DNA of 64,000 bases from Rhynochetos jubatus (Eukaryota; Chordata; Aves; Eurypygiformes; Rhynochetidae): contig CM050654.1 of assembly GCA_027574665.1 (NCBI GenBank), positions 12,518,142-12,582,141 of the forward strand. Reading direction: 5' to 3'. Made by a program: the position numbers and the translations under genes. Positions 23,862 to 37,800 of this stretch are shown piece after piece; within the stretch, counting starts at the first letter, position 1, and each line of letters begins with the position of its first letter. Below the pieces are notes generated by a model that had not been told where the DNA came from, ran no database searches, and saw only the letters and a program-made list of their open reading frames with translations.

Positions 23862-26800
23862 TAAAATCTGCAGGTTGTGTTGAGAGCGATGATGAGCTAA
23901 AGGGAAAAGGGTTCCAGTAAAGTAGGTTCTAAACACAACCCTGCTGCCTTGCAGACAGCAAAACCTTTCTAGTCATTAGGATTTTTCTGGGCCAAGAAAT
24001 TACAAAAGAATTAGTATCCTCTTCAAAGACTAGCTTGAGGAATTTTGGATTGATACTTTTTTGAAAACAGGGTTGTATTAGTAAGGTTCTGATGAAAATC
24101 AGAGAGAAGTATTATTGCAGTTGCTGCAGGTATCTGGGTTTCTTTTCTCCACCCATCTCAGGATATTCCGATATGCTTTCCAAATACCCAAAGCTAGGCA
24201 CTTTGCAAGTAAACAGGAAGCTGGCAGAGGACACTTATAGTGCTTTGTCATTACTTTTTTTCTTGTTAGTAGTCAGGTATTGGAAATCCCGGAGCATGTT
24301 TCTGAAATTCTCATTTCTAAGCCACACTATAAATATGAGCATGCTGTTTCATAAATACTGCTTTTCTAAATGCTCTGGAGGCAATTAATACAAAAGTCAA
24401 TGCCCTAGAAACTAGCAGAATTAAGAAGTTGTAATGTAATAGCAGCATCTGTCTCCTTAGCTACCTTTCTTCAAGCAGTTTGTGATCAGGTCATTGTTGC
24501 TCCTTCCTTTCCACTCATTATCCTCTTCACCCTGCTGGCAAAGCCAACAGAAGGGTGCATTGTCAGCAACATTTCTGTTGAGAAATAAAGTAACACTCCC
24601 AGTGAAGCTAATAAAAGTCAAATGTTGTTTCTAACATAAAGCTGGGAAAAACCTATTCATGGTGGGAATCAGTTAGTGATCTCCCTGCTGCATTTTAGGG
24701 TAATACCCTTTGCAAAGGTTGTATGTACAAGATGATTGGGACAGCTGTGGTTTTTCTGCCTGATGCTTGTTGGCATGGAATAGAGTGCTGTTTGCTCTTG
24801 TGAGCATTAGTATGACCTATTCAGGTTATTTTAGCAATGCTCCCTACAAGAGCATAGAAATCAGCTAGCAGTTTAGCTTTTAAAGGCTACTGTTTTTAAA
24901 AAGTTTTAAATTGGTGGTTTGCAGGCTGCTTGTGTAAGAAGTCAAACCCTGCAACTAAGGTGGAGTTACTCTCTAATCAGAGTGACTAAGGCAGGGGGTT
25001 TGTGACATTTTTTCAAACAAGTTCATTTCTATTGAAAACAATGCACCAAGATAGCTAATCTGGGGCTATTCTGTTTGTGATACGTATTAACAATTAGAGA
25101 AGAGAAGGTAACAAATCAAACAGTCGGGTTTAATAGATCAAGTTTTGCAGATGACGGGAGAATGTGACTGGTCCTTTTCAATCTCAGAGACAAGTCCTTA
25201 CAAAACCTGTCTCCACCATGCAATCTCTAGAGAATAGTTAGGTCAGTCTATCTGAATCTCTGAAGATCTGAATTTTGTTTCCAAAATACAGCTGGTGAAA
25301 TCCCCCCCACTCAGTTTTCAGTCAGTTTTCTTCATTAAAGTTATGTTTCCTGCTGGCACAGAAAGCGCTGAGCTGGCTCAAGCGCTAGTTAAGAGTGACA
25401 CCAAGTGGTTAAACTGTTTATTTCTGTGTGGGTTTTGTAGAAATACTTTTCTGCTTTATCTTTGATTTTGAAACACCGTTCCTGGGTTTTTTGGTTTTTT
25501 CTTCTAAAGAGTCCTGATTTTATTCTTCCTTTTAAATACACGCATACAAGCTCTCACTTGTTTTACAAGCAAACATCATCCTCAGATTTATGCTCCAATT
25601 CTTTCTGTCAATATACTATTTGCATAAAATTTCTTTTCTCCAGTATAAGGCAATTCCTGGGTTTTAATGAGGTACGTGTTGAGAAAGATGTGGCACTGTT
25701 CTCAAAGAGAAATAGGAAAGCAGCAACTGCACTACAATTCTTTGACTGTAGAACAGTTAAAAGAATCAGCAGTAAAATGTGCTTTTGGGTAAGGAATCTT
25801 CAGGGCAGAGAAAACCTAGTCATGCTAGAATAATGCACAATTTTCTCCTACACTTATTTTTTAAATGGTAGATATGTAGTGGCAAGCTGTTCCCCTGTTT
25901 TCTTCCTCAGCAGAGCTCTGTGAAGGACAGGTGTGAAGTAGCCCACTTACAGCTCTGTTGAGAAAACCAAAATGGATAGAACTCTTGAATTCGAGTCTGC
26001 TGCCAGAAAGCTCTTTAAATTACGGTTTCATTCACATAATCAGCAAAATAACAGCTCTGATGATAGTTGTCCCCTCCCTTATCAATCAGTAAATGATTTT
26101 TGGTAGTCTTGGAAACAGCCATTTTTCTCAAATTAGCTAATCATTGTTCTTTCAGAAAGAAAAGATCAACTAGCCTGAAGTGTTGCTTTCTGTGGCAAGT
26201 AGGACGACTAAGTTGAAGCAGATTTTCTTACTAGATATCCTGATTATCCTAGCCAAAATGTAAAGTCTATAGAAGTCCAATACCTTCATTTTTTGTGATC
26301 AAAAACACAAAAGAAAGGGAATCAGTGTTAAAGAACACTCAGACAAATGACAGAAAAAGCACATGTCTATCCAGAAGAGAAGCTTAACAAAGGGAGCACT
26401 GGAGAGAATAACACTGGAGATTGCAGAATGAATGTTAGTTTGAATAGGAGTCATTGGAAAGTCTGAGTTAATGACCAGTCCTGCTACCCACAGAGAAAAT
26501 AGTAGTTATATAATTGCTTACAGTAAAAATGATGAGAAAAACAGATGAGTTAAAGATCTGTGAATAATGAAATAATTACTTAGGTCAATCTGCTATGATT
26601 GCTGAAAAAAATCATGTTTAAACAACTGGTATTTTAAAAATGGAAACTATTTTACCTGCAGACATGAGAATATTTCCCATAAGTGAAATTTGGCATAGAT
26701 AGTAAGCTTTCTGCTGCTGATGTAAGACAAGAGTATTTGTGCCACTGAGTTGGAAGGTGACAATGTTTTTAGATGGTGCCCTTGTGATCTGGGTAATTAT

Positions 26801-27388
26801 CACTTCCCTTGCCAGGGTAACAAAGTAGTAGAGCAAAATACAGTTTTTCTGGTAGAGTTGTGAGAATTCAAGTAGTTCAACAGCAACTGCAGAAGCAGCT
26901 GATGTGTCAGGAGGGAGTGAGAAAAATACTGCAAGGAATCACACTGTGTTTTGTGGAAACATAAGGGCAGGATCATTATAAAGGGACTATAGACATTTTA
27001 TATGAAGGTCTCCAGTTGAGGGTCTAGTTGATTTCAAAATTTTAACATACAGATTTTTTTTAGTTTCAGTAAGTACTGTGTTTGGGCATTGCTGTTATAT
27101 TTTTGTTTCTTACAAATCACAAGTTCTTCAATTTTGCAGGTAATAAATTGGTATGTCCTTAGTCCATGTGTGTCTTATACCGAAAGTGTGAAGCTCTTCA
27201 TTAATGTTGCTTGTGTGCCTATTCTCTGGCATTTCTTTGACAATCTCTTCTTCATGTATTCCATTTATCCACTTCATGGCTCAGCAATCATTATCTTTGT
27301 GTGATATCAGTCTCAGTCCATTTTTATAAGACAAAAAATAAAGTTCATTGGTAATAATTGCTTTCTTTTATTTTTTTTTTCCAGTTTT

Positions 27389-27411
27389 GTGCATGGGTTT
27401 TTTCCATGCAC
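27389..27411. repeat. Perfect 8-bp hairpin beside a T-rich tract
   Basis: GTGCATGG (27389-27396) pairs with CCATGCAC (27404-27411) around GTTTTTT. It lies directly after a T-rich run and CCAG (27369-27384), which resembles a splice acceptor. I found no convincing downstream donor, so no exon is called. Confidence 0.6.
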
Positions 27412-30400
27412 TTTTGAGTTTGAGATTAAACGTAAAAATTCTGGGCATTGTTTGCCATGTCCACCTGCCTCCCCACCTGCAATAGAACACTGCATAAATG
27501 TGTTTTTTCAGTTGTGACTTCACATAGTATACCATAGTGTAACCTTATGCTTTGGAGCATCAGGTACCTTTTTAAGTATCAGCTGCCAGTAATGGCAAAT
27601 ACACAGCCATTTCTGGCCATGTTTCTCAATGCTCAGCATTTAGAGAAGCAGCAGCGGTTTTAGTGCCAGTCACCCAATATCCATAGAGATTTGGTGTTCT
27701 CTCATTTTGAATGTTGAAAGTTACCTAATAAGAAATCTCCAAAGAAAGACGGCAAGAAGAGCTGTTTATGCTATAAAAGGAATTCCATATGGCTTTACAT
27801 TTCCCACATTAAAAATCATTTTGCTATTTCTCATTCATGCTTTAGCAAGTTGAGAGTTATGTTACCATCTTCCTTTACAAAAGGGTGTCAGAGAGAGCAC
27901 AGAAAATAAAACAAATGTAAGAAAAAAATTATTGTTGTCAATCAGTGGCAAACTAGGACAGTCCCAAGTCTTTCATTTGAAATCTGTATCTCATGACCTG
28001 AGACCACCACGGAAGATTGTATCAAGAGGTATTTTGAGATGATGCTGTTTATCTCCATTTGCAATAGGAAGTAGATTTTTATGTATTTAATTATTCATAA
28101 GCCAAGTTCTTCAGTGGTTTGTGTCTGCAAATATCAACAGAGTTCCAAGACCCCAAGCAGCAGTCATTGCAAGATACGTACTAAATTTATTTCATGGTGT
28201 TGTATGTATAGAGCAACATAAAAACAGAATTTTTCCAAGATGGAAAGCCAGGAAGGAAAGCATGCTTGTTTGGTTTGTTGTAATGCAGTCTTAAGTCCTA
28301 TAGGGGAAACAAAAAAATCACCTTCACTTTCAAAACCCAGGCAGGTTTAGTGACATATGACGTACCATATGGGATATTGCTGAATTGTGGGACTTAATTT
28401 AGTTCTTGCTAAAGCTGTTTTATCTAAGAGATATTTTGAAATGTTTTCATACAGTTTGGAGAAGTTAATAAAATATCATATAAAACAATCTCTGAATCCA
28501 TCAAAAGCACTTTGAATCTCTACTGACAGAAAAAAAGTTTGAGAGCTATTTAATATTGACTGGCCTCCCTTGAGGTGCCAATCAAATCAGCTGTAACAAA
28601 GTGACCATGGAATTCTACAGTATTTTCAAGAACACTTTACAACTGTCACTTTTTTTTAATGCCTTACGTGTTACAAATCTAAATTCCAATCAGATTTCTG
28701 GCAAGCTCTCCATTGACCCCAGCAGAATGGATATGATGCATGACAATTCTAGTAATTTTTGTGTCTGCTACTAGACTAGTGTAGCATCGGACTTTCAAGG
28801 AAGTCTCAGTCTGTGCTTTCAAAAGCCGTGGGCAAGACCCTTTTTTCCAGCAAGAATTGAAAGTCAATGTAGTCAATGCTAATTGAAGGTAAGTTATGTG
28901 AATTCTTGGCTCTCATGCTTTCAAGGAGTCTCTGTAGAACTTATTTGTATGATACCAGTACAGTTGTTTTTTTGAGACTCTGAATGTGTCCTTGGGTATG
29001 CTCTTACTAAACTGAAAAAAAACCATCCTTAAACCCTAATTTACACCAGTAGCAATAACAAGTCGTCTCTCACTTGGTAGCTAGAAGCTGATCTTTGAGT
29101 TAACTAGCTGGATCAAGCTAAGTTACCATTTGTTCTTTTCGGCTTTTACATTTGCAAGATAGTGATCCTGTTTCATTGTAAAAGAAAAAAATATTCTTTT
29201 GCTTAGTGAAGACATAGTCTCACTTTTTCTGTACTTACATATTTTGTTTGAAGGCAGGCATCATCAGAAATGCTAAACCTCAACTATTGGAAGCCCTCAT
29301 TTGCCTTTGTTTCTCTTTATTTTGACCTATTTGTTGAGGTGTTCAAAGGTTTTTATAGACTTTTTGTTAAAGTTATGGTAATGTGTCTTTAAAAGATGAA
29401 TTATACAATACAAAAGAAAAATAATCTATCCTTTCTGTACCAATATAGTACTATCATCTCTCTCCCAGGGTAAGTGACCTCTTACAGTTTTCCATAGAAA
29501 TTCTGGATCTGCTAAATTAGAAGACCCTTAAGAGAAATGTCTTAACCCAAAAGCAGACAAGCAGATAAAAGCCTGCTGGCACTTGTACATCATCAATAAA
29601 ATAAAATAAAACCTAAATTTGTATCTCTTAATGGTATGTGACACAAGACTAAATTTTCAGTTATGCATTCTTAACTGGTTAATGTGCAATAGCCAAAGTG
29701 CCTTCTGTCAGGATGCCATTGGTAGTCTAGCTGCTTTTTCCAACTCTCACCAAGTTGTATTCACCACCTCAGGTATGGTGTAAGGATTAAACCAGCATCA
29801 GCCCTTATTATTGCACGTTACTAATTGAATAGTCATTTATGTCTTGTCATTATTTTTCAATGAGGTGATTATGCATGAGGTCTTAGCAAATCATTTAATA
29901 TCATCATGCTGTGCATGTTAAAATTAAGCAGTACCCTACTCACAAGTGGGAGAGAGAAAAAGAAAGAGAATCATTAATGAAGGACTGAACACTAAAAGAT
30001 TAACCCCTTTTTCTACCAGAATTACATTGCTTTTCATAAGAAAACCAGAGAATCCAAGCCATTTTTTTCCAGGCTTGCTACTTCACCACCACACTAAAAA
30101 GTAGAACTGGTCAACAGAGTCTTTCCACCATTTTACAGCTCAGTGCTGCATGTTTTCTCATGCCTCTTAGATTCTTACACATTTCAAGGCTTGAAAATCA
30201 GCGGTATCTCTGTGGATGGGCCACTTTTATTAGCATTAATTATGGGAAAAATTAATTTGTTTCTGCACTAGTCATTTTCAGAGTTCACCAGATTTTATTT
30301 CACCAATTTTTTTACATATACCAAGTAAATTATTTTACCCTTCTTTACTTCTGCTTTTATTTGTCAGGACACCCAACAAAGGTGTCCTTTACATTTTTCA

Positions 30401-33400
30401 TAAGAGAGAGACCAGTTTGACTGGCATAAATAGAAAATTGAAAGAACGGGTATTTGAATAAATTCCTGCACCCTAGAATAGAAGAACCAGTCTTAATCTG
30501 CTTTCAACATCCTTGAAGTTTTTCATGGTTACACTACATCATGGACAATCATTCTTCTGTTAATATTATTGGAAATGTGAGTGGAAATACTTTGGATAAT
30601 CTTGAACTAGTGAGTACTAGTTTCCCCAACATTGAAACAGTTCTATCCATTCTTAAAAGAATTAAATGTATATAAATTGCTCAAATACTGGTCATGATTA
30701 TTTTTGATATTTTAGTAAATAAGTCTGCTACGCTTCTTTGAAATGGTGTAGATCAGCCCAGAATACCATTAGAAGGTTTAGCACTTTATATTAAATTATA
30801 TATGACTATCTCCACTGAAAATTTGTAATGAAATTTGCAGTAACAGGGTTGTCTTTGTGGTTGAAAAATATTCTACATTCTGCTATATTTTAATACTACA
30901 AAAACCTTGGAGATAATTTAGATTTTCTGTGGCATTCTGTAAGTGCTTCATTAGGGTTATGTTTCCTTCAGCACTGGCAGGCATTCTTGAAACTAAGTGA
31001 ATGAATAAACATTGCAACGCTGTCATCTAAAATCATTTCACAATGTTAGCAAACCTTGTCCCCGTAAACTTCTTATACGTTCAGTTAAAGACCAGAAGAC
31101 ATGGCCAACTCAGAGGAGCTGCTTTGGAGAGAGATTAGGGGCAAACGATGCTGGTTTCAGATATCAGAATTCAGAAAAAAATGCTTTCATTTTGTCTTGT
31201 TTCCCACACTGAGAAATACTTGGTTGCTTACGTAGCCCAGTAGGTTCTTTCATCCTCCCTCATTGTTCCCGGTCGTCAAGCATATGAGGAATTCTTCACA
31301 GGGCTCTGTCACTCAGCCATGATGACCACAGGGCAAATTAAATGAGTGCATGATCTCTTCCAACAGCCAGTTCGGAACTGGAGCAAAGGTTTACTCTCAA
31401 GGATCTTTCACTTTGAGAGCTTAAGGACAGGGAAAGAGAGGAAAAAATGTTTTCATAGCATAATGTTCCTTATGGTTATATTCTTTTACCTTGAACTCAA
31501 TCTATATCTCTAGCATCTTCCCTTTGGAAGCTGCAGGCACAGAGTGGTTCCCCAGGCAGCTGTAACTCAAAAGTAGGAAGTTTTCCTCAGCTGTCACAGA
31601 GATTGCTAGACCTGCTAACATTGTGACTCAGCACGTACTTGTACAGGAGGGGGAGCACGGATGTATTGGAAGACTATTGCCTTACAGGCACTGAGGACAG
31701 TAAACCACTAGCAGCGGTAGAAAAGCAAATCAAAGATGTGATGCAATTAGAAAAGTATTAATACAAGATGCAGACAATAATTTTTGGAGGCCTGGACAGA
31801 AACAGCAGTAAAGAAGAGGGATGGCTTCTAACTAATATTTTTTCAAGTCTTAAAAAAAGAGCTGTGCTTTTTTTCTTCAAAATGCTGGTGCATTCATCTC
31901 TGGTTTTGCTTCCTTTTCCGTTTTGCTAGAGTTAAGAAAAGCAAACCTTAAAAGTTCAGAGATGGTTTTGCTTGTTGAGAGTGTATATATTATTGCGATC
32001 ACTTACACTTAATTAACGCTTCTAATTTTTTATTTGTATTTACTTAGTACTTTGTATTAAGTGAAGTAAAACATTTTCAGGATCTTCATAGTATTGCCTT
32101 GGATTTAATTTTAGGAAGTTAGTTTTATCTAATGGCATAAATACTTTCAAGGATAGGTAGCCTTGCACTTCGATTTTTCCCCAATTTCACTTTAGTTTAT
32201 TAAATTCTTCTTGAGATATATACACTTTCATCTTTTGTTGCAACTTTTCACCCAAGGAGAAACACCATGTCTGTACAGTGAGCATTTTCTTGGCTCTAGT
32301 TACTAGCACAGCCTCTCCAATAGTGGTGGATGATCCCCTGTCTTCTTGTAACTCAACTTCACAGGAAGAGCTTAGACTTAGACTGTTCAGTTAGAATTTT
32401 TCTACACCGTCATTTATTTGTGTAAAACCAGCTTTTAATTTTAAGGTGGAAGAGCCATTTCTGATTAATTCTTTTTCCAGGTTCTTACAATAGAATAGTG
32501 CTTTTTAATCCTGTTCAGAATCTCTGAGCTCAGAAGGTGGCATTTTAAGCTCTAGAATAAGAGTTAGCAAGAGTTGTCTGCTCAGGAGTCGTTTCCTCAT
32601 GTGGGTGAGCTCCTTAGATTCCTTGCCTGATTAGCTCTTCAGTGACAATGTACTAGTATCTTTTTTGGGTTTCAAATTTCTTCCAATTCAGCCAAAATCA
32701 ACATTACCATTACAGCGAGCTCGTAAACATTTACTAACGTTTTTTCCTGTGCAGGTTTGTGTTTAAAATAAACCCTTCCCAAAACTTTCCAAAATCTTGG
32801 GCCCAAATGACTAATCTTGCTTTATTTTTACTTAATTCATCATTTTCTATGATCGCTACTGTATTATATTTATTCTTTCCAGAGATGTAAATCCATTTCT
32901 ATACACTGAAACTGTTTTCAGCAACTGTAGTTTCTTGCTTTCTGATTGATGTTAGCACTACTTTGGAGAGGCTTTGACACTCAGGCAGCAGCAACTGATT
33001 TCTAAAACCCTCTACCCTGGGCACTAGGGTTGTGCATGACTGCTCTAGTGTGACCAGCAACCACCTACTAAAGGTAACCTTCCTCTGAAGGGACAACTCC
33101 ATCACCTGCCCGTTGCTACAGCATCCTAGACACACGAGCTCAAAACAAACATCAGTGCTGTTTAATATGGTAGGGGTTTACTAGTTTAAGAAGTCTTTAG
33201 TTAGAAATTGAAGAATACTTGTCATGGGAGGTGTTCTGAATGAGATGGTATTTGAGTATCTTTGAGTTTTGGGAGTGTCTGCATTAGCTTTTGTATTTTA
33301 ACATATAGGTGGCTGTTGTATCAGGAATGAGCCATGCTGGACTCCAGGGCAATAGTGGGTATGAATTTTGTGGCCTAGGTGAAAAGTGTTGATGGAAAAA

Positions 33401-36400
33401 GTTATTTCTGATTGCAAAGAGACAGAAATATTTTAGGATCTTTTGGCAGAACAAAAAAAAAAATATATTGTGGACTAAATGAAGTGTTACATTTGAAAAA
33501 TTTTGCTAGAAATATTTTGTCTTTTTAAAAAGAAGTCTACTTCAAAATGGAAAATACTATTTTGAGCAAAGCTATATTCAAAATGGAAACATTTCTTGTA
33601 AAATTCCCTCCTTTCTTTCACTGAAATTATTTGCCAAATTTGCAAACACTTTTATCTTCCTGAAATGATACAGTAACAAATTTCCTGTTCAGCAAATACA
33701 AAGTTTTGCCTATCTCTTTGCCAAATACCTTGAAACTCAGCAGAAAACACAGATAATTTTGCTTCCTGCAAGCTCATCTTTACAATTAATTAGTTGGTAA
33801 AGATGGGCATGACTCCTGGGCCTGAATTAAGGCAGCATGGGGTTTTTAGCATATTCCAGTACCATGACAGAGATGCCTTCAGGCTTTCCGGCTTTTTTTT
33901 CCCCCTCATGATTAAGTAATATTGTCTTTTTTTCCTATTAACAAATCTGAGATTCTGATGTAATCGTGTTACTGGCTGTAGGTGCTGGCTTTGAATGCTT
34001 CAGACTGTTCTGGTTATCCCCAAATCTGGCTTTGACAATAGCCAAGATGAGTTATCCAATTAAATATTTTGTGCAACTCTCTGGTACGGTTACTTCCATT
34101 CTACAAATGAGCAGCCACATGAAATTTATGTGCAATCAGATCAGCTCCTCCTGCTGCCTGGCCTTATGAGATGGTGGTTTAGTGCTGTTTAGCAAAGCTG
34201 ATATTCATACCTGAATGCATTCATGCAGAGAGACTGAAAGAGGAAATCAGGCTGAGAGGATGGGTCCTAACTAGAAGAAGGTTTCTAAAAGTACAGCTCA
34301 GAACTTCTTTTTTTCAAGATAGTTTTGTACCCCCTTGGCTTGGCAGGTGATAGAAGGAGAGCACAGGGAATTATTCCTGTCCTTGGGCTTTGCCACTTAG
34401 TTAATCAGCTGCAGCAGCACTGCTGTGTTTTCCATAACAAAGGGCAACTACATATTTTTGATCTGACTTTTATTAACAGTGTAAAAGAAACAAAAGTTGA
34501 GGTTCCTGTGAGGATACCCTGCATGTGTGAATGCTGTGAACTGCAGTTGAAACAAAATGGTTTTTGTCACAGTGGAAGAACAGCTGCTTTTAAACTTCAT
34601 ATTCATGTTTATGGAATACAAAGAAGTCCCAGTTTATAACAACTGTATGTCACATTAAGTATATTTAAATGAAAGCTTGTTCAACCCATCCATCCCATAA
34701 GCTGGGTGTGCCTTTCACTTTTCTATTTCCAAAATATGAACTGATTTAAAAATGTGAACTAATCTCTAGGCTGGCTAAAAACACGTGGGGATCTAATATG
34801 TACCTTAAACTGGATACACCCATCCAACCATGCTTCTGTGCACATCAGTCTTTCTCCTGTGTTCAGCTGCATGTGTGGGAAAGAACAACTCCAGCTTGTG
34901 TTTCGGTGGCAGTTCTCCGGGTGAGGAGGAAGTGCTCTGAGTTTGTGGATAATAATCGAGTAAGGTGGCAAATTGTGGTTTCCAAAATAGGGAGAGCCAA
35001 AAATCAAAGAACAGTTTTGAAAGTTTGCTGCTAGAGATTTTAATGAGACCCTGACTGAAACCACAGCCATGAGTAAGTTTGGACGTACTCGTTCTTGGGG
35101 CTGAACATATATTGTGCCTGCTACACTCTTAAAACCTCTATCTTTCTTTTCCTATGCGCATTTGGGGGGGGGAAGCCCGAAATTATATACTGCTTCCTTC
35201 CAAAAATAAGAGAGTCACCTGTTGAGAAAAGTGGGATCACACTGGGGGAGCACTGGTTTTAGTTTAAAAATTAGGTGTGGGTCAAACCTCAAATTTCTAA
35301 AGCAAAGTCCTGAACCACTGTACTAAACGGAAGAAAAGGAGAAAATAGGACAAGTATATGCTGTGTAAAATACTGCCATTTTGATGACTTGTCACTAATT
35401 GCTTTTAACCCTCTGGCAAGCTGAAGAAAATAGCCGCCTCCAAAATTTATGACGTTTCTTCCTTTTCCATGAAGGTATCCAACAGAATTGTAACCTACAG
35501 GCAATGTTAACATGCAAGCTGTGTTATCTGTGCAGCAGGACGCGATGTTGCTGAGAAAGTGAAATTTCCCTAAGACTGATCTCATTTGTAAAGAGATAAA
35601 GAAAGGGGTCAGGACATGAATAAATACTTAGGTGCATCTGAGCTGGAGTAATGGAAAAAGGCGTTTGGATTAGGTTTTTTAGCTGTAGAAACAGCATTTC
35701 TTTTTTTCCTGTTGAGAATAAAAGTGTAGAAATTAGTAATTATATTAATATGCTTAGTATTGTTTACAAAAGGTCCTGAAAAATTAAATGTCTCTGAAGA
35801 GTTAAGTATTCTTCCATTAGACGAATTTAACAGGCGAGTAGTGAAAGTCTCTTTTTTTTTTTTCTGTCAAGAGATTAAATTTCATGTATTAAAACACACC
35901 TGTGTGAAAGGCCAGGTCTGCTTTAGACATTTCAGATGGGTTTTAGTAATGGACTTGCTGACTTTTTCCTAAACCATTTCAGGAGATATGTCCCTTTTTC
36001 TCGGGAAAAAATATTACTGGACTCTAAAACCTGCAGAAATTCTGCTTTCAGTGCAAAACACAGGTGATCTGTATGAGCTTGGATGCATGTAATCTGAGGG
36101 TTCCCAAAGCCTCTCGTATCTTTGCAGCATTAATCATCAGGCAGAGCTTGTTAGAAAGCCCTTGAGCTTCTCTAGATGCTGATGTTAATAACCAAGTAAA
36201 AGGGATCAGAACAGTATTGAAATGTAAAATGATTACCAATATATTTTAGCCATTTTACATGCATACTTGCTTCATGAGTGCACACTGTTATCCAACTTCA
36301 CCAGTGTTATTTTGTCCCCTGAGCTGTGCTCTTTTGAGGAGGTTACTCTGAATTTTTAAAATGCTATTAGAATATATCAACTTCATTGATGTCTGGCTAA

Positions 36401-37470
36401 TGCCTTTGCATGCACAGAAATGTACCTTGAATGGTATTTGTTCTGCTCTATATTAAGAAAATCAGACAGAGCTTAGATGATTCATGATTTGTTCTCTTTC
36501 TGCATTTGATTGTACTAGTAAACCAACACTAAAAATATATACATAAACTGTAACCCCAATATCCTCTGCAAATTTTTCTTCTCTAAGACATACTTCTATG
36601 TATCCTAAATTGTGGTTGTAAGTAGGTAAATCAGCCTGTCAAGAAAGCAGAAAACAACTCTCCCACATTTCAACACTGTTTTATACCCTAGAAACAAGAT
36701 GACCATCTGAGAATTTATAAAAAGTTAGAGAGAAATGAAGGCAAATATTCCACTGAGAAAGGTTACAAGGTAGATAGAAACTATGGGGAAACATTGGTTC
36801 AGCATTTTGTCTTAGGCGAGAGGCAAGAGATAGCTCGTGATTTTAAGGAGAGGTCACAGCCAAACTACTAAGAAGGGCGAACTTTTATTTCTGGATTTAC
36901 ACTCCCACAAGAAGCTGAGTATTTAAAGAAAGATGCATTTACCAGTTGTCTATTTGTCTATATATGAAAAATATAAAAGGGCAAAAAGAATGAAATGTTA
37001 GAAGCAAGACTAAGTAAACCTGCAATGATTTTATAGCAAAGGATTCCAGTTTAGCCTCCAAAACATCGAAGTTGCAGAAGAATCATATAATAAAATTTAG
37101 AAACTGTTCACTGTAAATGTTTCTGATAGCATTCCTATTCACACAGCTGCACTATTTAAAATCAATTCTGTAAGAAACTGCAGTGTTTTTTACATGATTG
37201 GAATATTCATAAATTGGTGACTAGTACAACTAAATCTCTTCTAAATGAGATCCTTACAGATTTACAATGGATGTCTCTCTCAATGGAAGTTGCCATAGTT
37301 ACAGCACAATTCTGTATGGAGCACGCTTTCATCACAAATTGCTTCACATTTATATACAAATAGTTTCAACACATTTTTTTCAACTTTTTTTGAAATGAGA
37401 GCTACAAGGATAGCCTTAAAGGAAAATTCCATATTTGTGCTTCGGCATAGTGATGGTCTGGTTGCACTCA

Positions 37471-37800
37471 GAGTCATCAGATAATTCAGGTTGGAGTGGA
37501 CCTCAGGAGGTCTCTATTTGGACCTCCTGTTCAAAGCAGAGTCAGCGATTAGATAAGACCAGGTTACTTGGAGCTTTATCCAGTTGGATTTTAAAGGACT
37601 CCAAGGTTGGAGATAGCACAACTTCCCTGGGCAACAGCATTGTGTGCATAGTACTGCTGCTTTGAAAACTCTTCCTCTTTCCTTCTTTCCACTTTCTGCT
37701 GTCTTGCTCACAGTATGGAGTACAAACAGTACAACTCTTGCTCCAGTCTCCTTTCCTGTAGCGCTGCTCAAAGGTAATTCAAAAAGCCTCCTTACGTAGA
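37471..37800 (-). mobile_element. CR1 LINE 3' fragment, reverse orientation
   Basis: The plus strand reads as the reverse complement of a CR1 3' region. In order it shows TTCAGGTTGGAGTGGACC, CTCAGGAGGTCTCTA, CCTCCTGTTCAAAGCAGAG, GACCAGGTTACTTGGAGC, TTTATCCAGTTGGATTTTA and ACTTCCCTGGGCAAC. These match the conserved blocks of avian CR1 (established knowledge of the family). The first 180 bases are clear. From about 37650 the match is diverged, and the right boundary is approximate. CR1 is a non-LTR retrotransposon usually present as 5'-truncated copies; nothing here could encode a working reverse transcriptase. The longest open frame of the window (132 codons, minus, 37514-37912) overlaps this copy and is treated as a by-product. 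Confidence 0.88.

Larger units (their letters stand above)
10251..37470. other. AT-rich noncoding stretch
   Basis: I see no conventional gene. The stretch contains homopolymers (12353-12365, 15824-15835, 23851-23861), inverted repeats (16623-16677, 21877-21899, 27389-27411), an octamer-motif AT-rich block near 17171-17220, and several exon-like open segments on either strand that are described as findings. Open frames up to about 123 codons occur (for example 25462-25833, plus) but have no recognisable domain. No interspersed repeat was recognised between these points. Confidence 0.65.

Noticed and set aside
25462..25833. 123-codon plus-strand open frame
   Set aside because: Phenylalanine- and serine-rich translation typical of T-rich noncoding DNA; no domain or homologue recognised.
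28679..28876. 65-codon minus-strand open frame with protein-like composition
   Set aside because: No consensus donor before the in-frame stop and only a weak acceptor (GGAAAAAAG).
34325..34639. 104-codon plus-strand open frame
   Set aside because: No recognisable domain, no splice or promoter context, and length within chance expectation for AT-rich DNA of this size.
35760..35834. Plus-strand peptide-like frame before AACAG/GCGAGT
   Set aside because: It would need a rare GC donor and has no pyrimidine-rich acceptor upstream.
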